Source: GCA-003244245 sp038276315 (GTDB taxonomy: Bacteria > Actinomycetota > Actinomycetes > Mycobacteriales > Pseudonocardiaceae). Taken from it: 13,760 bases of DNA. The position numbers and the translations under genes were made by a program. The DNA lies in contig JBBPZY010000106.1 of assembly GCA_038276315.1 (NCBI GenBank), positions 1-13,760 of the forward strand, read 5' to 3'. Shown in pieces: positions 7,259-13,692 of this stretch. The notes beneath the pieces were generated by a model. That model was not told the origin of the DNA and did not search any database. It was given only the letters and a program-made list of their open reading frames with translations. Within the stretch, counting starts at the first letter, position 1; each line of letters opens with the position of its first letter.

Positions 7259-8343
7259 GCCTGCCTCCGGCAGCGGCCGCGATGCATCTGCGCGGGGTCC
7301 TGCTTCCTGCTGGTGAACCGGGCGACCTGTGGGTCGCCAATGGGGTGGTCTGTGCCGAGCCGGTACCCGGTGCGATCACTGTCTGCGATGGCGGGTATCT
7401 GCTCCCGGGACTGGTGGACGCCCACTGCCACGTCGGTATCGGCACATCGGGGGTGGCGAGCCTCGCGGAGGCCGCGGATCAGGCCACCACCGACCGGGAC
7501 GCCGGCACCCTGCTCATCCGGGATTGCGGATCCCCGATCGACACCCGCCCGTTGCAGGCCCGCGACGATCTGCCGCGGATCATCCGGGCCGGTCGCCACC
7601 TGGGACGCCCCAAGCGTTACATCCCGACCATCGGCGTGGAGCTCGATGATCCCGGGTTACTCCCGCAGGCTGTGGCTGAGCAGGCGGCGGCAGGAGACGG
7701 CTGGGTCAAGCTGGTCGGTGACTGGATCGATCGGGAAAGCGGTGAGCTAGCCCCGCTGTGGCCAGATCACGTGCTGATCGAGGCGGTCGCCGCCGCGCAC
7801 TCCGCCGGGGCCAGGGTCACCGCGCACGTCTTCGGTGCCGACGCGCTGCCAGGATTGATCGCCGCCGAGATCGACTGCATCGAGCACGGCACCGGCCTGT
7901 CCGCCGAGACCATCACCGAGATGGCCGCGCGTGGCATCGCGCTGGTGCCTACCCTGATCAACATCGAGACGTTCCCGGCGATCGCGCAGCGCGCCGGCAA
8001 ATACCCGCGTTATGCCGCGCAGATCCGGGCATTGCACGCCAGGGTCCAAGAGACCATCGGGGCCGCCGTCGAGGCGGGGATCTCGATCTACGCCGGCAGT
8101 GACGCCGGCGGTGGAATCCGGCACGGCCGGCTGGTTGACGAGATCGCCGCGTTGCGAGCGGTCGGGCTCACCGGCACGCAGGCGCTGGCGGCGGGGAGCT
8201 GGGCAGCCCGCGACTGGCTGGGCGTGCCCGGCCTGGTGCCCGGTGCGCCGGCAGACCTGCTCGTCACGCGCACCGACCCGCGGCTGGATACGGCCGCTCT
8301 GCGCACCCCCGCATTGCTCATGTTGCGCGGGCGGGTGCTGTGA
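7255..8343 (+). CDS. Metal-dependent amidohydrolase family protein, substrate unknown
   Basis: Predicted cytosolic metal-dependent hydrolase of 362 residues, TIM-barrel amidohydrolase superfamily (imidazolonepropionase/prolidase-like branch). The metal ligands expected of the family are visible in order: HxH at H57/H59 (VDAHCHVG), K152 in WVKLVGDW as a candidate carboxylated lysine, H191 (VTAHVFG), H211 (CIEHGTGL) and D283 (YAGSDAGGG). A short N-terminal beta domain (7-45) and the C-terminal strands around GVPGLVPGAPADLLV complete the usual fold. The GTG start overlaps the ffh stop by 4 bp, and its own stop overlaps the CPBP gene. An amidohydrolase next to ffh also occurs in mycobacteria, so the link is conserved but unexplained. 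The substrate cannot be inferred from sequence. Confidence 0.85.
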   Translation: MSLPPAAAAMHLRGVLLPAGEPGDLWVANGVVCAEPVPGAITVCDGGYLLPGLVDAHCHVGIGTSGVASLAEAADQATTDRDAGTLLIRDCGSPIDTRPLQARDDLPRIIRAGRHLGRPKRYIPTIGVELDDPGLLPQAVAEQAAAGDGWVKLVGDWIDRESGELAPLWPDHVLIEAVAAAHSAGARVTAHVFGADALPGLIAAEIDCIEHGTGLSAETITEMAARGIALVPTLINIETFPAIAQRAGKYPRYAAQIRALHARVQETIGAAVEAGISIYAGSDAGGGIRHGRLVDEIAALRAVGLTGTQALAAGSWAARDWLGVPGLVPGAPADLLVTRTDPRLDTAALRTPALLMLRGRVL

Positions 8344-9089
8344 CCACCGTCGCGCGTGATACTCGCCGTGGCTGGCTGATGCTCATCTGCTTCGTGGTCG
8401 CGGAGGTGACCTTTCTGGCGGTCTCGGTGCTGGTGCTGGTGCCCTTCGCGCGGACGTTGCGGCATGGGGCTGCGGGCACCCACTTGCCTGGCGGCGCATT
8501 GGTTGCTGCCCTCCTGGTACCTACCGTGGCCGCTGCTGTGGTTGCGACCACTGGCGCCGCGCTGCTCACCCAGGGAAGCGTGCTGGAACGGTTGCGCAGC
8601 CAGCTGTCGGTGCGGTGGCGGCTGCGAGACGCCGGCCAGGGGCTAGCGCTGGGCGTCGTGGGATTGATTGTCACCGTGCCGGCCTCGGCGTTGTGGGCGC
8701 ACTGGGTCGGCCAGAGCCACGCGAACTCGGCGGTGGGGGAGGTGTTCGACGGTCTGCGGCTGCCTCTCGGACTGGGTCTGCTGCTGTTCTTCGCGGTGTG
8801 GTTGATCGCGCCGGTCTGCGAGGAGGTGCTTTACCGCGGCGTGCTGTGGCGGGCGATGGAGTACTGGCGGTGGAACCGCTGGGTCATCTTCGGGTTGACC
8901 ACCGTGCTGTTCTCCTGCGCTCACTTGGAGTTGCTGCGTACCCCGCTACTGGTGGTGATCTCGTTGCCGATCGCGCTGGCCCGGTTGCTCACCGGCAACC
9001 TGCTGGGCAGCATCGTCGCCCATCAGGCGAACAACTTCCTACCCGCGATCGGACTTCTGCTGATCACTCAGGGGGTGATATCCGGCTGA
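8340..9089 (+). CDS. CPBP-family intramembrane protein (CAAX protease/bacteriocin-processing type)
   Basis: Integral membrane protein of 249 residues with about six to seven hydrophobic segments (around 13-36, 51-76, 101-120, 142-160, 181-198, 200-218, 222-245). The CPBP (Abi) glutamic intramembrane protease motifs are intact: EE161-162 with R166 in CEEVLYRGVLWR, H195 in FSCAHLE, and H228 with N231-N232 in HQANNF. Relatives include eukaryotic Rce1 prenyl-protein endopeptidases and bacteriocin immunity proteins. Most actinobacterial members have no known substrate. The GTG start overlaps the amidohydrolase stop by 4 bp. Catalytic activity is inferred from the motifs; a chaperone or immunity-like role is possible. 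Confidence 0.85.
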   Translation: MTTVARDTRRGWLMLICFVVAEVTFLAVSVLVLVPFARTLRHGAAGTHLPGGALVAALLVPTVAAAVVATTGAALLTQGSVLERLRSQLSVRWRLRDAGQGLALGVVGLIVTVPASALWAHWVGQSHANSAVGEVFDGLRLPLGLGLLLFFAVWLIAPVCEEVLYRGVLWRAMEYWRWNRWVIFGLTTVLFSCAHLELLRTPLLVVISLPIALARLLTGNLLGSIVAHQANNFLPAIGLLLITQGVISG

Positions 9090-9283
9090 GTGGATGGGTG
9101 ACACGCCCGCGTCCGGGACGGTCTGGCACAATAGGCGGCTGTTGTCGCGTCGGATCCTCTCCTCGCGCCGTGACGACAAACATCAGTGACCATTGACCTC
9201 GCGAGCATCGGCGGTCCGTGCCCCCACCATGGGCCGTGCGCGCTCACCGTGAACCTCGCGCGTTGACAGGAGTAGCTCGACCC
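9090..9283 (+). promoter_or_regulatory. rpsP promoter region and long 5' leader
   Basis: The 194-bp gap after the CPBP gene contains GTCTGGCACA (9121-9130) followed by AT, giving CACAAT (9127-9132) as a possible -10. The same 10-mer lies upstream of rplS. A small dyad CGTCC-G-GGACG (9110-9120) directly precedes it. About 150 nt separate the motif from the rpsP GTG; this stretch has no supported ORF. AGGAG (9268-9272) is the ribosome binding site, 11 nt from the start. Confidence 0.5.
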
Positions 9284-9817
9284 GTGGCTGTCAAGATCAA
9301 GCTTATGCGGCTCGGCAGAATTCGCCAGCCGTACTACCGGATCGTCGTCGCCGATGCCCGTACCCGCCGTAACGGCAAGGCGATCGAAACGATCGGCAAG
9401 TACCACCCCAAAGAGCACCCCAGCGTCATCGAGGTCGACTCGGAGCGGGTGCAGTACTGGCTCGGTGTCGGGGCCCAACCCACCGACCCGGTTCAACACC
9501 TCCTCCAGATCACTGGGGACTGGCAGCGGTTCAACGGTCTGCCGGGTGCCGAGGGCACGTTGCAGCGAGCTGAGCCGAAGCCGGACAAGGCCGAGCTGTT
9601 CAACCGGGCGCTGGCGCAGGCCGGCGAGCTGCCGACTACCGAGGCGACCACGCCACGAAAGAAGTCAGCCCGCCAGGCCGACGCCAGCCCAGCCAGAGCC
9701 GCCCAGACGGCCGCCCAGCCGGCTCCAGCAGCGGCGCCGGAGAAGGCGCCAGATAACGCGCCGGTCGCAGCCGACGATCGGGAGGACACTGCGACGGTCG
9801 CGGACGGCCAGGTGTGA
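9284..9817 (+). CDS. rpsP: 30S ribosomal protein S16 with long Ala/Pro-rich tail
   Basis: Small-subunit ribosomal protein that binds 16S rRNA and helps early 30S assembly. The S16 domain occupies about residues 1-90: it opens MAVKIKLMRLGRIRQPYYRI and continues through VVADARTRRNGKAIETIGKY and a WL(G)VGAQPTDPV segment. A further ~85 residues form an extension rich in Ala, Pro, Glu and Lys (AQPAPAAAPEKAP) with no fold predicted by eye. Most bacterial S16 proteins are 80-90 residues; actinobacterial ones are often extended. GTG9284 gives the conserved MAVKIKL start; an upstream in-frame start at 9218 would add 22 non-conserved residues. The stop overlaps the KH gene start (GTGA). Confidence 0.96.
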   Translation: MAVKIKLMRLGRIRQPYYRIVVADARTRRNGKAIETIGKYHPKEHPSVIEVDSERVQYWLGVGAQPTDPVQHLLQITGDWQRFNGLPGAEGTLQRAEPKPDKAELFNRALAQAGELPTTEATTPRKKSARQADASPARAAQTAAQPAPAAAPEKAPDNAPVAADDREDTATVADGQV

Positions 9818-10053
9818 GCATGCTGGCGGACGCGCTCGAGCATCTCGTGCGGGGAATCGTCGACAATCCCGATGACGTACGCGTCCAGCTGGTCACCACG
9901 CGGCGGGGCCGCACCCTTGAGGTGCACGTCCACCCTGATGATCTCGGCAAGGTGATCGGTCGGGGCGGGCGCACTGCCACGGCGCTGCGCACGGTGATGG
10001 GCGGTATCGGTGGGCGTGGGGTACGCGTCGACGTCGTCGATACCGACCGCTGA
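9814..10053 (+). CDS. khpA: KH-domain RNA-binding protein (KhpA/YlqC family)
   Basis: Small cytosolic RNA-binding protein of 79 residues. It consists essentially of one KH domain with the GxxG loop GRGG at 49-52 (GKVIGRGGRT). The N-terminal part (EHLVRGIVDNPDDVRV) matches the conserved protein encoded between rpsP and rimM throughout actinobacteria and firmicutes. In Streptococcus, KhpA pairs with KhpB/Jag and influences cell division and elongation; a similar RNA-chaperone role here is inference. The GTG at 9814 overlaps the rpsP stop by 4 bp; ATG9820 is an alternative start two codons later. Confidence 0.93.
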   Translation: MSMLADALEHLVRGIVDNPDDVRVQLVTTRRGRTLEVHVHPDDLGKVIGRGGRTATALRTVMGGIGGRGVRVDVVDTDR

Positions 10054-10058
10054 ACGCG

Positions 10059-10610
10059 GTGGTTGAGGCGTCGAGCGTGCAGCCGGGCAGTGACGACACC
10101 ACAGGCCGGCAGATCAACCGGGTGGTTGGCCGGATCGGCAGGCCGCATGGCCTCCACGGCGAGGTTGCGGTGCAGGTGCGCACCGACTTCCCCGACCAGC
10201 GCTTCGTCGTCGGCGCGCAGCTCAGCGGTGATGCTGGCCGCACGCTCACGGTGGAGACCGTTCGACCGCATAGCGGCGCCCTGCTCATCCGGTTCGCTGG
10301 GGTGGCCGATCGTGATGCGGCGGCCCGACTGTCCGGCCTCGTGTTGACAGCGGACGTGACCGCACGGCCCGAGCTCGATGATCCCGACGAGTTCTACGAC
10401 CACCAGCTCGAGGGCCTGGCCGCCGTTGGGCCAGACGGTGCGGTGCTGGGCACGGTGCGTGAGGTCGTCCACGCACCGGCTAGCGACCTGCTGGTGCTGG
10501 AGACCGACCACGGCGAGGCGCTGGTGCCCTTCGTGCGAGAGATCGTTCCCCAAGTGGACCTGGCTGGTGGCCGTGTGGTGCTCGATCCACCTCCTGGGTT
10601 GTTCGATTGA
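10059..10610 (+). CDS. rimM: Ribosome maturation factor RimM
   Basis: Assembly factor that binds S19 and assists maturation of the 30S head. The 183-residue product has the N-terminal RimM barrel, starting VVGRIGRPHGLHGEV (22-36), and the C-terminal PRC-barrel, from about EFYDHQLEGL (111-120) to RVVLDPPPGLFD. It follows the KH gene by 5 nt and precedes trmD by 16 nt, the usual rpsP operon order. The start is uncertain: GTG10059 has no clear ribosome binding site, while in-frame GTG10077 has a weak GAGG (10065-10068) 8 nt upstream. Either start precedes the conserved domain. Confidence 0.94.
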   Translation: MVEASSVQPGSDDTTGRQINRVVGRIGRPHGLHGEVAVQVRTDFPDQRFVVGAQLSGDAGRTLTVETVRPHSGALLIRFAGVADRDAAARLSGLVLTADVTARPELDDPDEFYDHQLEGLAAVGPDGAVLGTVREVVHAPASDLLVLETDHGEALVPFVREIVPQVDLAGGRVVLDPPPGLFD

Positions 10611-10626
10611 CCGAGAGCGTTGAGCT

Positions 10627-11379
10627 GTGTTGATTCAGGTCGTCACGATCTTCCCCGAGTATCTGACACCGGCTAGGGAGGCCCTGCTCGGCCGGGCCAT
10701 CGACCGCGAGCTGATCGACTTATCGGTACATGACCTGCGGGACTGGGCCTATGATGTGCACCGGTCGGTGGACGACGCGCCCTACGGTGGTGGACCCGGC
10801 ATGGTGATGCGGCCCGACGTCTGGGGCGACGCGTTGGATGACGTCCTCGCCGGCGAGCCGCCACCGCGGTTGGTGGTGCCCAGCCCCGCCGGGCGGCCCT
10901 TCAACCAGCAGTTGGCTGCTGAGCTTGCGGCGCAACCACGGCTCGTTTTCGCCTGCGGCCGCTACGAGGGCATCGACCAACGGGTGATCGACGATGCGGC
11001 CGATCGGGTCGCGGTCGAGGAGATCTCACTCGGCGACTATGTGCTCGTCGGTGGTGAAGTCGCTGTGCTCGTGATGGTTGAGGCGATTGCCCGGCTGCTG
11101 CCTGGAGTGTTGGGCAACCCTGCCTCGGCGATGCAGGACTCGTTTTCCGACGGCCTTCTGGAGGGGCCGTGCTATACCCGTCCGGAGGTGTGGCGGGGCC
11201 GGGAGGTCCCCGCCGTACTTCGCACGGGTAACCACGCCGCGATCGCCCGTTGGCGCCGCGACCGCGCTGTCGAGCGCACCGCGGCGCGTCGTCCCGATCT
11301 GCTGGCGGCGTTGCCAGCCGGTGCCCTGGATGGCGCGGACCGCGCCGTACTCGAGGGCCTCGCCACTCCGCGTGGATAG
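10627..11379 (+). CDS. trmD: tRNA (guanine-37-N1)-methyltransferase TrmD
   Basis: Methylates G37 next to the anticodon using S-adenosylmethionine, which prevents +1 frameshifting. The 250-residue product is of normal length and shows the SPOUT trefoil-knot motifs: GGGPGMVM (54-61), GRYEGID (111-117), and EEISLGDYVLVGGE (131-144) for SAM binding. The catalytic Asp lies in SFSDGLLEGP (D175), and the C-terminal domain has YTRPEVWRG and LRTGNHAAIARWRR. GTG10627 is used; TTG10630 directly after is a possible alternative. The ribosome binding site is weak, so translation probably depends on coupling to rimM, 16 nt upstream. Confidence 0.96.
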   Translation: MLIQVVTIFPEYLTPAREALLGRAIDRELIDLSVHDLRDWAYDVHRSVDDAPYGGGPGMVMRPDVWGDALDDVLAGEPPPRLVVPSPAGRPFNQQLAAELAAQPRLVFACGRYEGIDQRVIDDAADRVAVEEISLGDYVLVGGEVAVLVMVEAIARLLPGVLGNPASAMQDSFSDGLLEGPCYTRPEVWRGREVPAVLRTGNHAAIARWRRDRAVERTAARRPDLLAALPAGALDGADRAVLEGLATPRG

Positions 11380-11574
11380 ACGCCGTCTGAGGTCAACTCT
11401 CCCGGTTTCGTCGCCGACTGCAGCGTCTGGCACACTGGATCGGTTGCCACAGCGCAGCAAGGCAGGGACGGCCCCCAGGGCGGAAGTTTTTGCCATCACC
11501 GACGCGCTGTTAGCGTCCACCCCCCGGGCGCTCCACACCGTGCACAGCACACGAATGACGAGGATGGACTTGCG
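11380..11574 (+). promoter_or_regulatory. rplS promoter region and long 5' leader
   Basis: The 195-bp gap contains GTCTGGCACA (11425-11434), identical to the 10-mer before rpsP, with CACACT (11431-11436) as possible -10. About 140 nt of leader follow. It contains GACGC (11501-11505) pairing with GCGTC (11513-11517) around a 7-nt loop, and GCCC/GGGC around CCA near 11471-11481 followed by a five-T run (11487-11491). These may form leader structures controlling L19 synthesis. GAGGA (11560-11564) is the ribosome binding site. No ORF is supported. Confidence 0.5.
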
Positions 11575-11934
11575 ATGAACACCTTAGACGCCCTGGACGC
11601 GAAGTCGTTGCGGTCCGACATCCCCGACTTCAGGCCTGGTGACACGCTCAAGGTGCACGTCCGCGTCATCGAGGGCTCGCGCCAGCGGGTGCAGATATTC
11701 CAAGGCGCGGTCATTCGCCGGCAGGGCGGCGGAGCGCGGGAAACCTTCACGGTGCGCAAGGTGTCCTTCGGGGTAGGCGTGGAACGCACCTTTCCCGTGC
11801 ACACGCCGAACATCGCCAAGATCGAGATCGTCACCCGCGGTGCCGTCCGGCGTGCCAAGCTGTACTACCTTCGTGATCTCCGGGGTAAAGCCGCCAAGAT
11901 CAAGGAGAAGCGTGAGACGCCGTCCGCGTCCTGA
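11575..11934 (+). CDS. rplS: 50S ribosomal protein L19
   Basis: Large-subunit protein located at the 30S-50S interface near the A-site finger. The 119-residue product has the complete L19 pattern: PGDTLKVHVRVIEGSRQRVQ (21-40), FQGAVIRRQGGGARETFTVRK and VERTFPVHTPNIAKIEIVTRG. It ends in the conserved basic region KLYYLRDLRGKAAKIKEK. The start at ATG11575 is supported by GAGGA 10 nt upstream and by the usual N-terminus MNTLDALDAKSLRSDIPDF. It has its own leader, so it may be expressed independently of rpsP-khpA-rimM-trmD. Confidence 0.97.
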   Translation: MNTLDALDAKSLRSDIPDFRPGDTLKVHVRVIEGSRQRVQIFQGAVIRRQGGGARETFTVRKVSFGVGVERTFPVHTPNIAKIEIVTRGAVRRAKLYYLRDLRGKAAKIKEKRETPSAS

Positions 11935-11960
11935 TACCCCCTGCACCGGTCGTCTGTCGA

Positions 11961-11966
11961 TAGCCT
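11961..11966 (+). promoter_or_regulatory. Possible -10 element for a leaderless lepB mRNA
   Basis: TAGCCT fits TANNNT and ends 6 nt before the GTG at 11973, which places a predicted transcription start at or very near the start codon. No normally spaced ribosome binding site precedes lepB; GAGG (11967-11970) is only 2 nt from the GTG. No clear -35 is seen. Cotranscription with rplS (38-nt gap) is the alternative. Confidence 0.4.
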
Positions 11967-11972
11967 GAGGAC

Positions 11973-12866
11973 GTGGCCCACCTGGCTCGCTCGACCGAAC
12001 CCGCTCGCGGCGACGATCCCGACGACTTCCCCGGCCGTCGCGTGCACCGGCATCGCCTGTCCAAGCGCAAGAAGGGCTCGTTCTGGCGCGAGGTACCGAT
12101 CCTGGTGCTCACCGCGCTGGTGCTCACGTTCCTGATTCAGACGTTTTTGGCTCGGGTTTACGTGATCCCTTCGGCATCGATGGAACCGACCCTGCACGGC
12201 TGCCCTGGCTGCACTAACGATCGCGTACTGGTCGACAAGCTGACCTACCGGTTCAGCGATCCGAGGCCGGGCGACGTGGTGGTTTTTCGCGGTACCGACT
12301 CATGGGCCAGTGAGTTCACCAGCCAGCGATCGGACAACATCCTGATCCGTGGGCTCCAGCAGGCCGGCTCACTGGTCGGCCTCGCTCCGCCGGACGAGCG
12401 GGACTTCGTCAAGCGGGTGATCGCAGTCGGTGGCCAGACCGTGCAGTGCTGCGACAAGCAGAACCGGGTCATGGTCAATGGCAGTCCGCTGACCGAGCCC
12501 TACGCCGTCTTCATCGGGCACGAACCCCAGGAGGAGTTCGGTCCGGTCACGGTGCCACAAGGCAACCTGTGGATGATGGGGGACAACCGGAACAATAGTG
12601 CGGACTCGCGCCGGCACGTGGCAGACCAGCTCTCGGGCACGCAGCCAATAAGTAATGTCATCGGCAAGGCTCGCGTGATCGTGCTCCCGCTGTCGCGCTG
12701 GCAGTGGATCTCTGACCCTAACCCGCAGCATCTCCAGGATCTCGGTGCACCGGGACCCTCCGGGCCGTCCGGACTTCCGCTGGCCGCTGGCCTGCTGCTC
12801 AGCTGGCCGGTGCGGCGCGGTGGCCGGTTGCTGCGGGAGCGGGTGGTCGCCAGGAGGCGTGGCTGA
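11973..12866 (+). CDS. lepB: Type I signal peptidase
   Basis: Membrane-anchored protease that removes signal peptides from exported proteins outside the cytoplasmic membrane. The 297-residue product has a charged cytoplasmic N-terminus (1-40), one clear membrane anchor (41-60) and the Ser/Lys dyad: Ser69 in IPSASMEPTL and Lys147 in DFVKRVIAVGG. Box E is GDNRNNSADSR (203-213). Four cysteines lie in two pairs, CPGC (77-80) and CC (159-160), possibly forming disulfides on the outer face. The C-terminus (about 268-282) is mildly hydrophobic and then basic, so a second membrane contact is possible. The GTG start keeps the domain intact and fits a leaderless transcript. It follows rplS by 38 nt and precedes rnhB by 5 nt, the conserved actinobacterial order. 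Confidence 0.96.
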   Translation: MAHLARSTEPARGDDPDDFPGRRVHRHRLSKRKKGSFWREVPILVLTALVLTFLIQTFLARVYVIPSASMEPTLHGCPGCTNDRVLVDKLTYRFSDPRPGDVVVFRGTDSWASEFTSQRSDNILIRGLQQAGSLVGLAPPDERDFVKRVIAVGGQTVQCCDKQNRVMVNGSPLTEPYAVFIGHEPQEEFGPVTVPQGNLWMMGDNRNNSADSRRHVADQLSGTQPISNVIGKARVIVLPLSRWQWISDPNPQHLQDLGAPGPSGPSGLPLAAGLLLSWPVRRGGRLLRERVVARRRG

Positions 12867-12871
12867 CGACC

Positions 12872-13669
12872 GTGCCGGCCGTGGGACACAGCACCCGTCA
12901 GACTCTGCCGCGACCGCCGAGGGCGGTGGTGCGCAGGGACGCTGGCATGTGGGCCCTGCAGACTGTGCTGCACCGCAAGGGTTTGGGGCCTGTGGCCGGG
13001 GTGGACGAAGCAGGTCGGGGTGCCTGCGCTGGGCCGCTGGTGGTCGCCGCGTGCGTGCTCCGGCCAGCCGACGCGACGGCTCTGGCCGGGCTCACCGACT
13101 CCAAGCTGCTCACCGCGACGCGCCGGGAGTATTACCACGGCTTGATCATCACCAGGTCGGTCGCGAGGAATGTGGTGGTGATCCCACCCGACGAGGTCGA
13201 CGAGCTGGGGGTGCATGTGGCCAATCTGGACGGCATGCGCCGCGCCGTGGCCGGCCTCACGGTGCATCCCGGTTACGTGCTCACCGACGGCTTCCGAGTG
13301 CCGGGCCTGACGGCCCCGAACATGGCGGTGATCGGCGGGGACCGGGCTGCTGCTTGCGTGGCAGCGGCTTCGGTGTTGGCCAAAGTGACCCGCGATCGGA
13401 TCATGGGCGAGGTACACGAGCGGATGCCCTGGTATGGCTTCGGTGAGCACAAGGGCTACTGCACGCCCGAGCATAACGCGTCCCTGCTCGCGTATGGCCC
13501 GTCCGCCGAACACCGATTCAGCTACGTCAATGTCGTGCTGGCGGCGCGAATGTACAGCATCGCTGCCCCGCCGCGCAGGGTGTCACGGGCGCGATTGTGG
13601 CCGATGGTGCCGCCGGTACTGGTCCAGAATGGGGTATTGCCGAGAGCAGGAGAGGTCAGCACCCGATGA
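12872..13669 (+). CDS. rnhB: Ribonuclease HII
   Basis: Endonuclease that cuts RNA in RNA-DNA hybrids and single ribonucleotides misinserted in DNA. The 265-residue product has the acidic active site D45-E46 (GVDEAGRGACAGP), D139 (VLTDGF) and D157 (IGGDRAAACVAAASVLAKV). Tyr188 in WYGFGEHKGY is in the position used to recognise the ribonucleotide-DNA junction. The DSKKL motif is TDSKLL here. The last ~35 residues form a non-conserved tail. GTG12872 follows the lepB stop by 5 nt, with AGGAGG (12852-12857) upstream at a rather long 14 nt. In-frame GTG12881 or GTG12926 are alternatives, but the RAVVRRDAGMWALQ segment resembles conserved N-termini in related species. Confidence 0.95.
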   Translation: MPAVGHSTRQTLPRPPRAVVRRDAGMWALQTVLHRKGLGPVAGVDEAGRGACAGPLVVAACVLRPADATALAGLTDSKLLTATRREYYHGLIITRSVARNVVVIPPDEVDELGVHVANLDGMRRAVAGLTVHPGYVLTDGFRVPGLTAPNMAVIGGDRAAACVAAASVLAKVTRDRIMGEVHERMPWYGFGEHKGYCTPEHNASLLAYGPSAEHRFSYVNVVLAARMYSIAAPPRRVSRARLWPMVPPVLVQNGVLPRAGEVSTR

Positions 13670-13692
13670 AGCGACCGATGGGCTGTCGATGA
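13666..13692 (+). CDS. Possible 8-codon coupling mini-ORF between rnhB and the DUF2469 gene
   Basis: ATG13666 overlaps the rnhB stop (ATGA), and the frame reads MKRPMGCR before TGA at 13690-13692, which overlaps the next ATG at 13689 (again ATGA). AGGAGAGG (13648-13655) lies 10 nt upstream of ATG13666, whereas the DUF2469 start has no good ribosome binding site of its own. The arrangement would let ribosomes hand over from rnhB through the mini-ORF to the DUF2469 gene. It could be chance, since only eight codons are involved. Confidence 0.35.
   Translation: MKRPMGCR

Noticed and set aside
5659..7599. 646-codon open frame on the - strand across ffh
   Set aside because: It is the complement of ffh and the start of the amidohydrolase gene, both with clear family motifs. 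The predicted protein is Ser/Arg-rich low-complexity sequence typical of antisense frames in GC-rich DNA.
9125..9146. Resemblance of TGGCAC upstream of rpsP and rplS to a sigma-54 -24 element
   Set aside because: Sigma-54 promoters need TGGCAC followed by about 5 nt and TTGC. Here the nearest TTGC-like sequence before rplS is 10 nt away, and actinobacteria generally lack sigma-54.
12500..13513. 337-codon open frame on the - strand across lepB and rnhB
   Set aside because: It is antisense to two genes with intact catalytic motifs, and its translation is rich in His, Arg, Pro and Gly with no recognisable domain.
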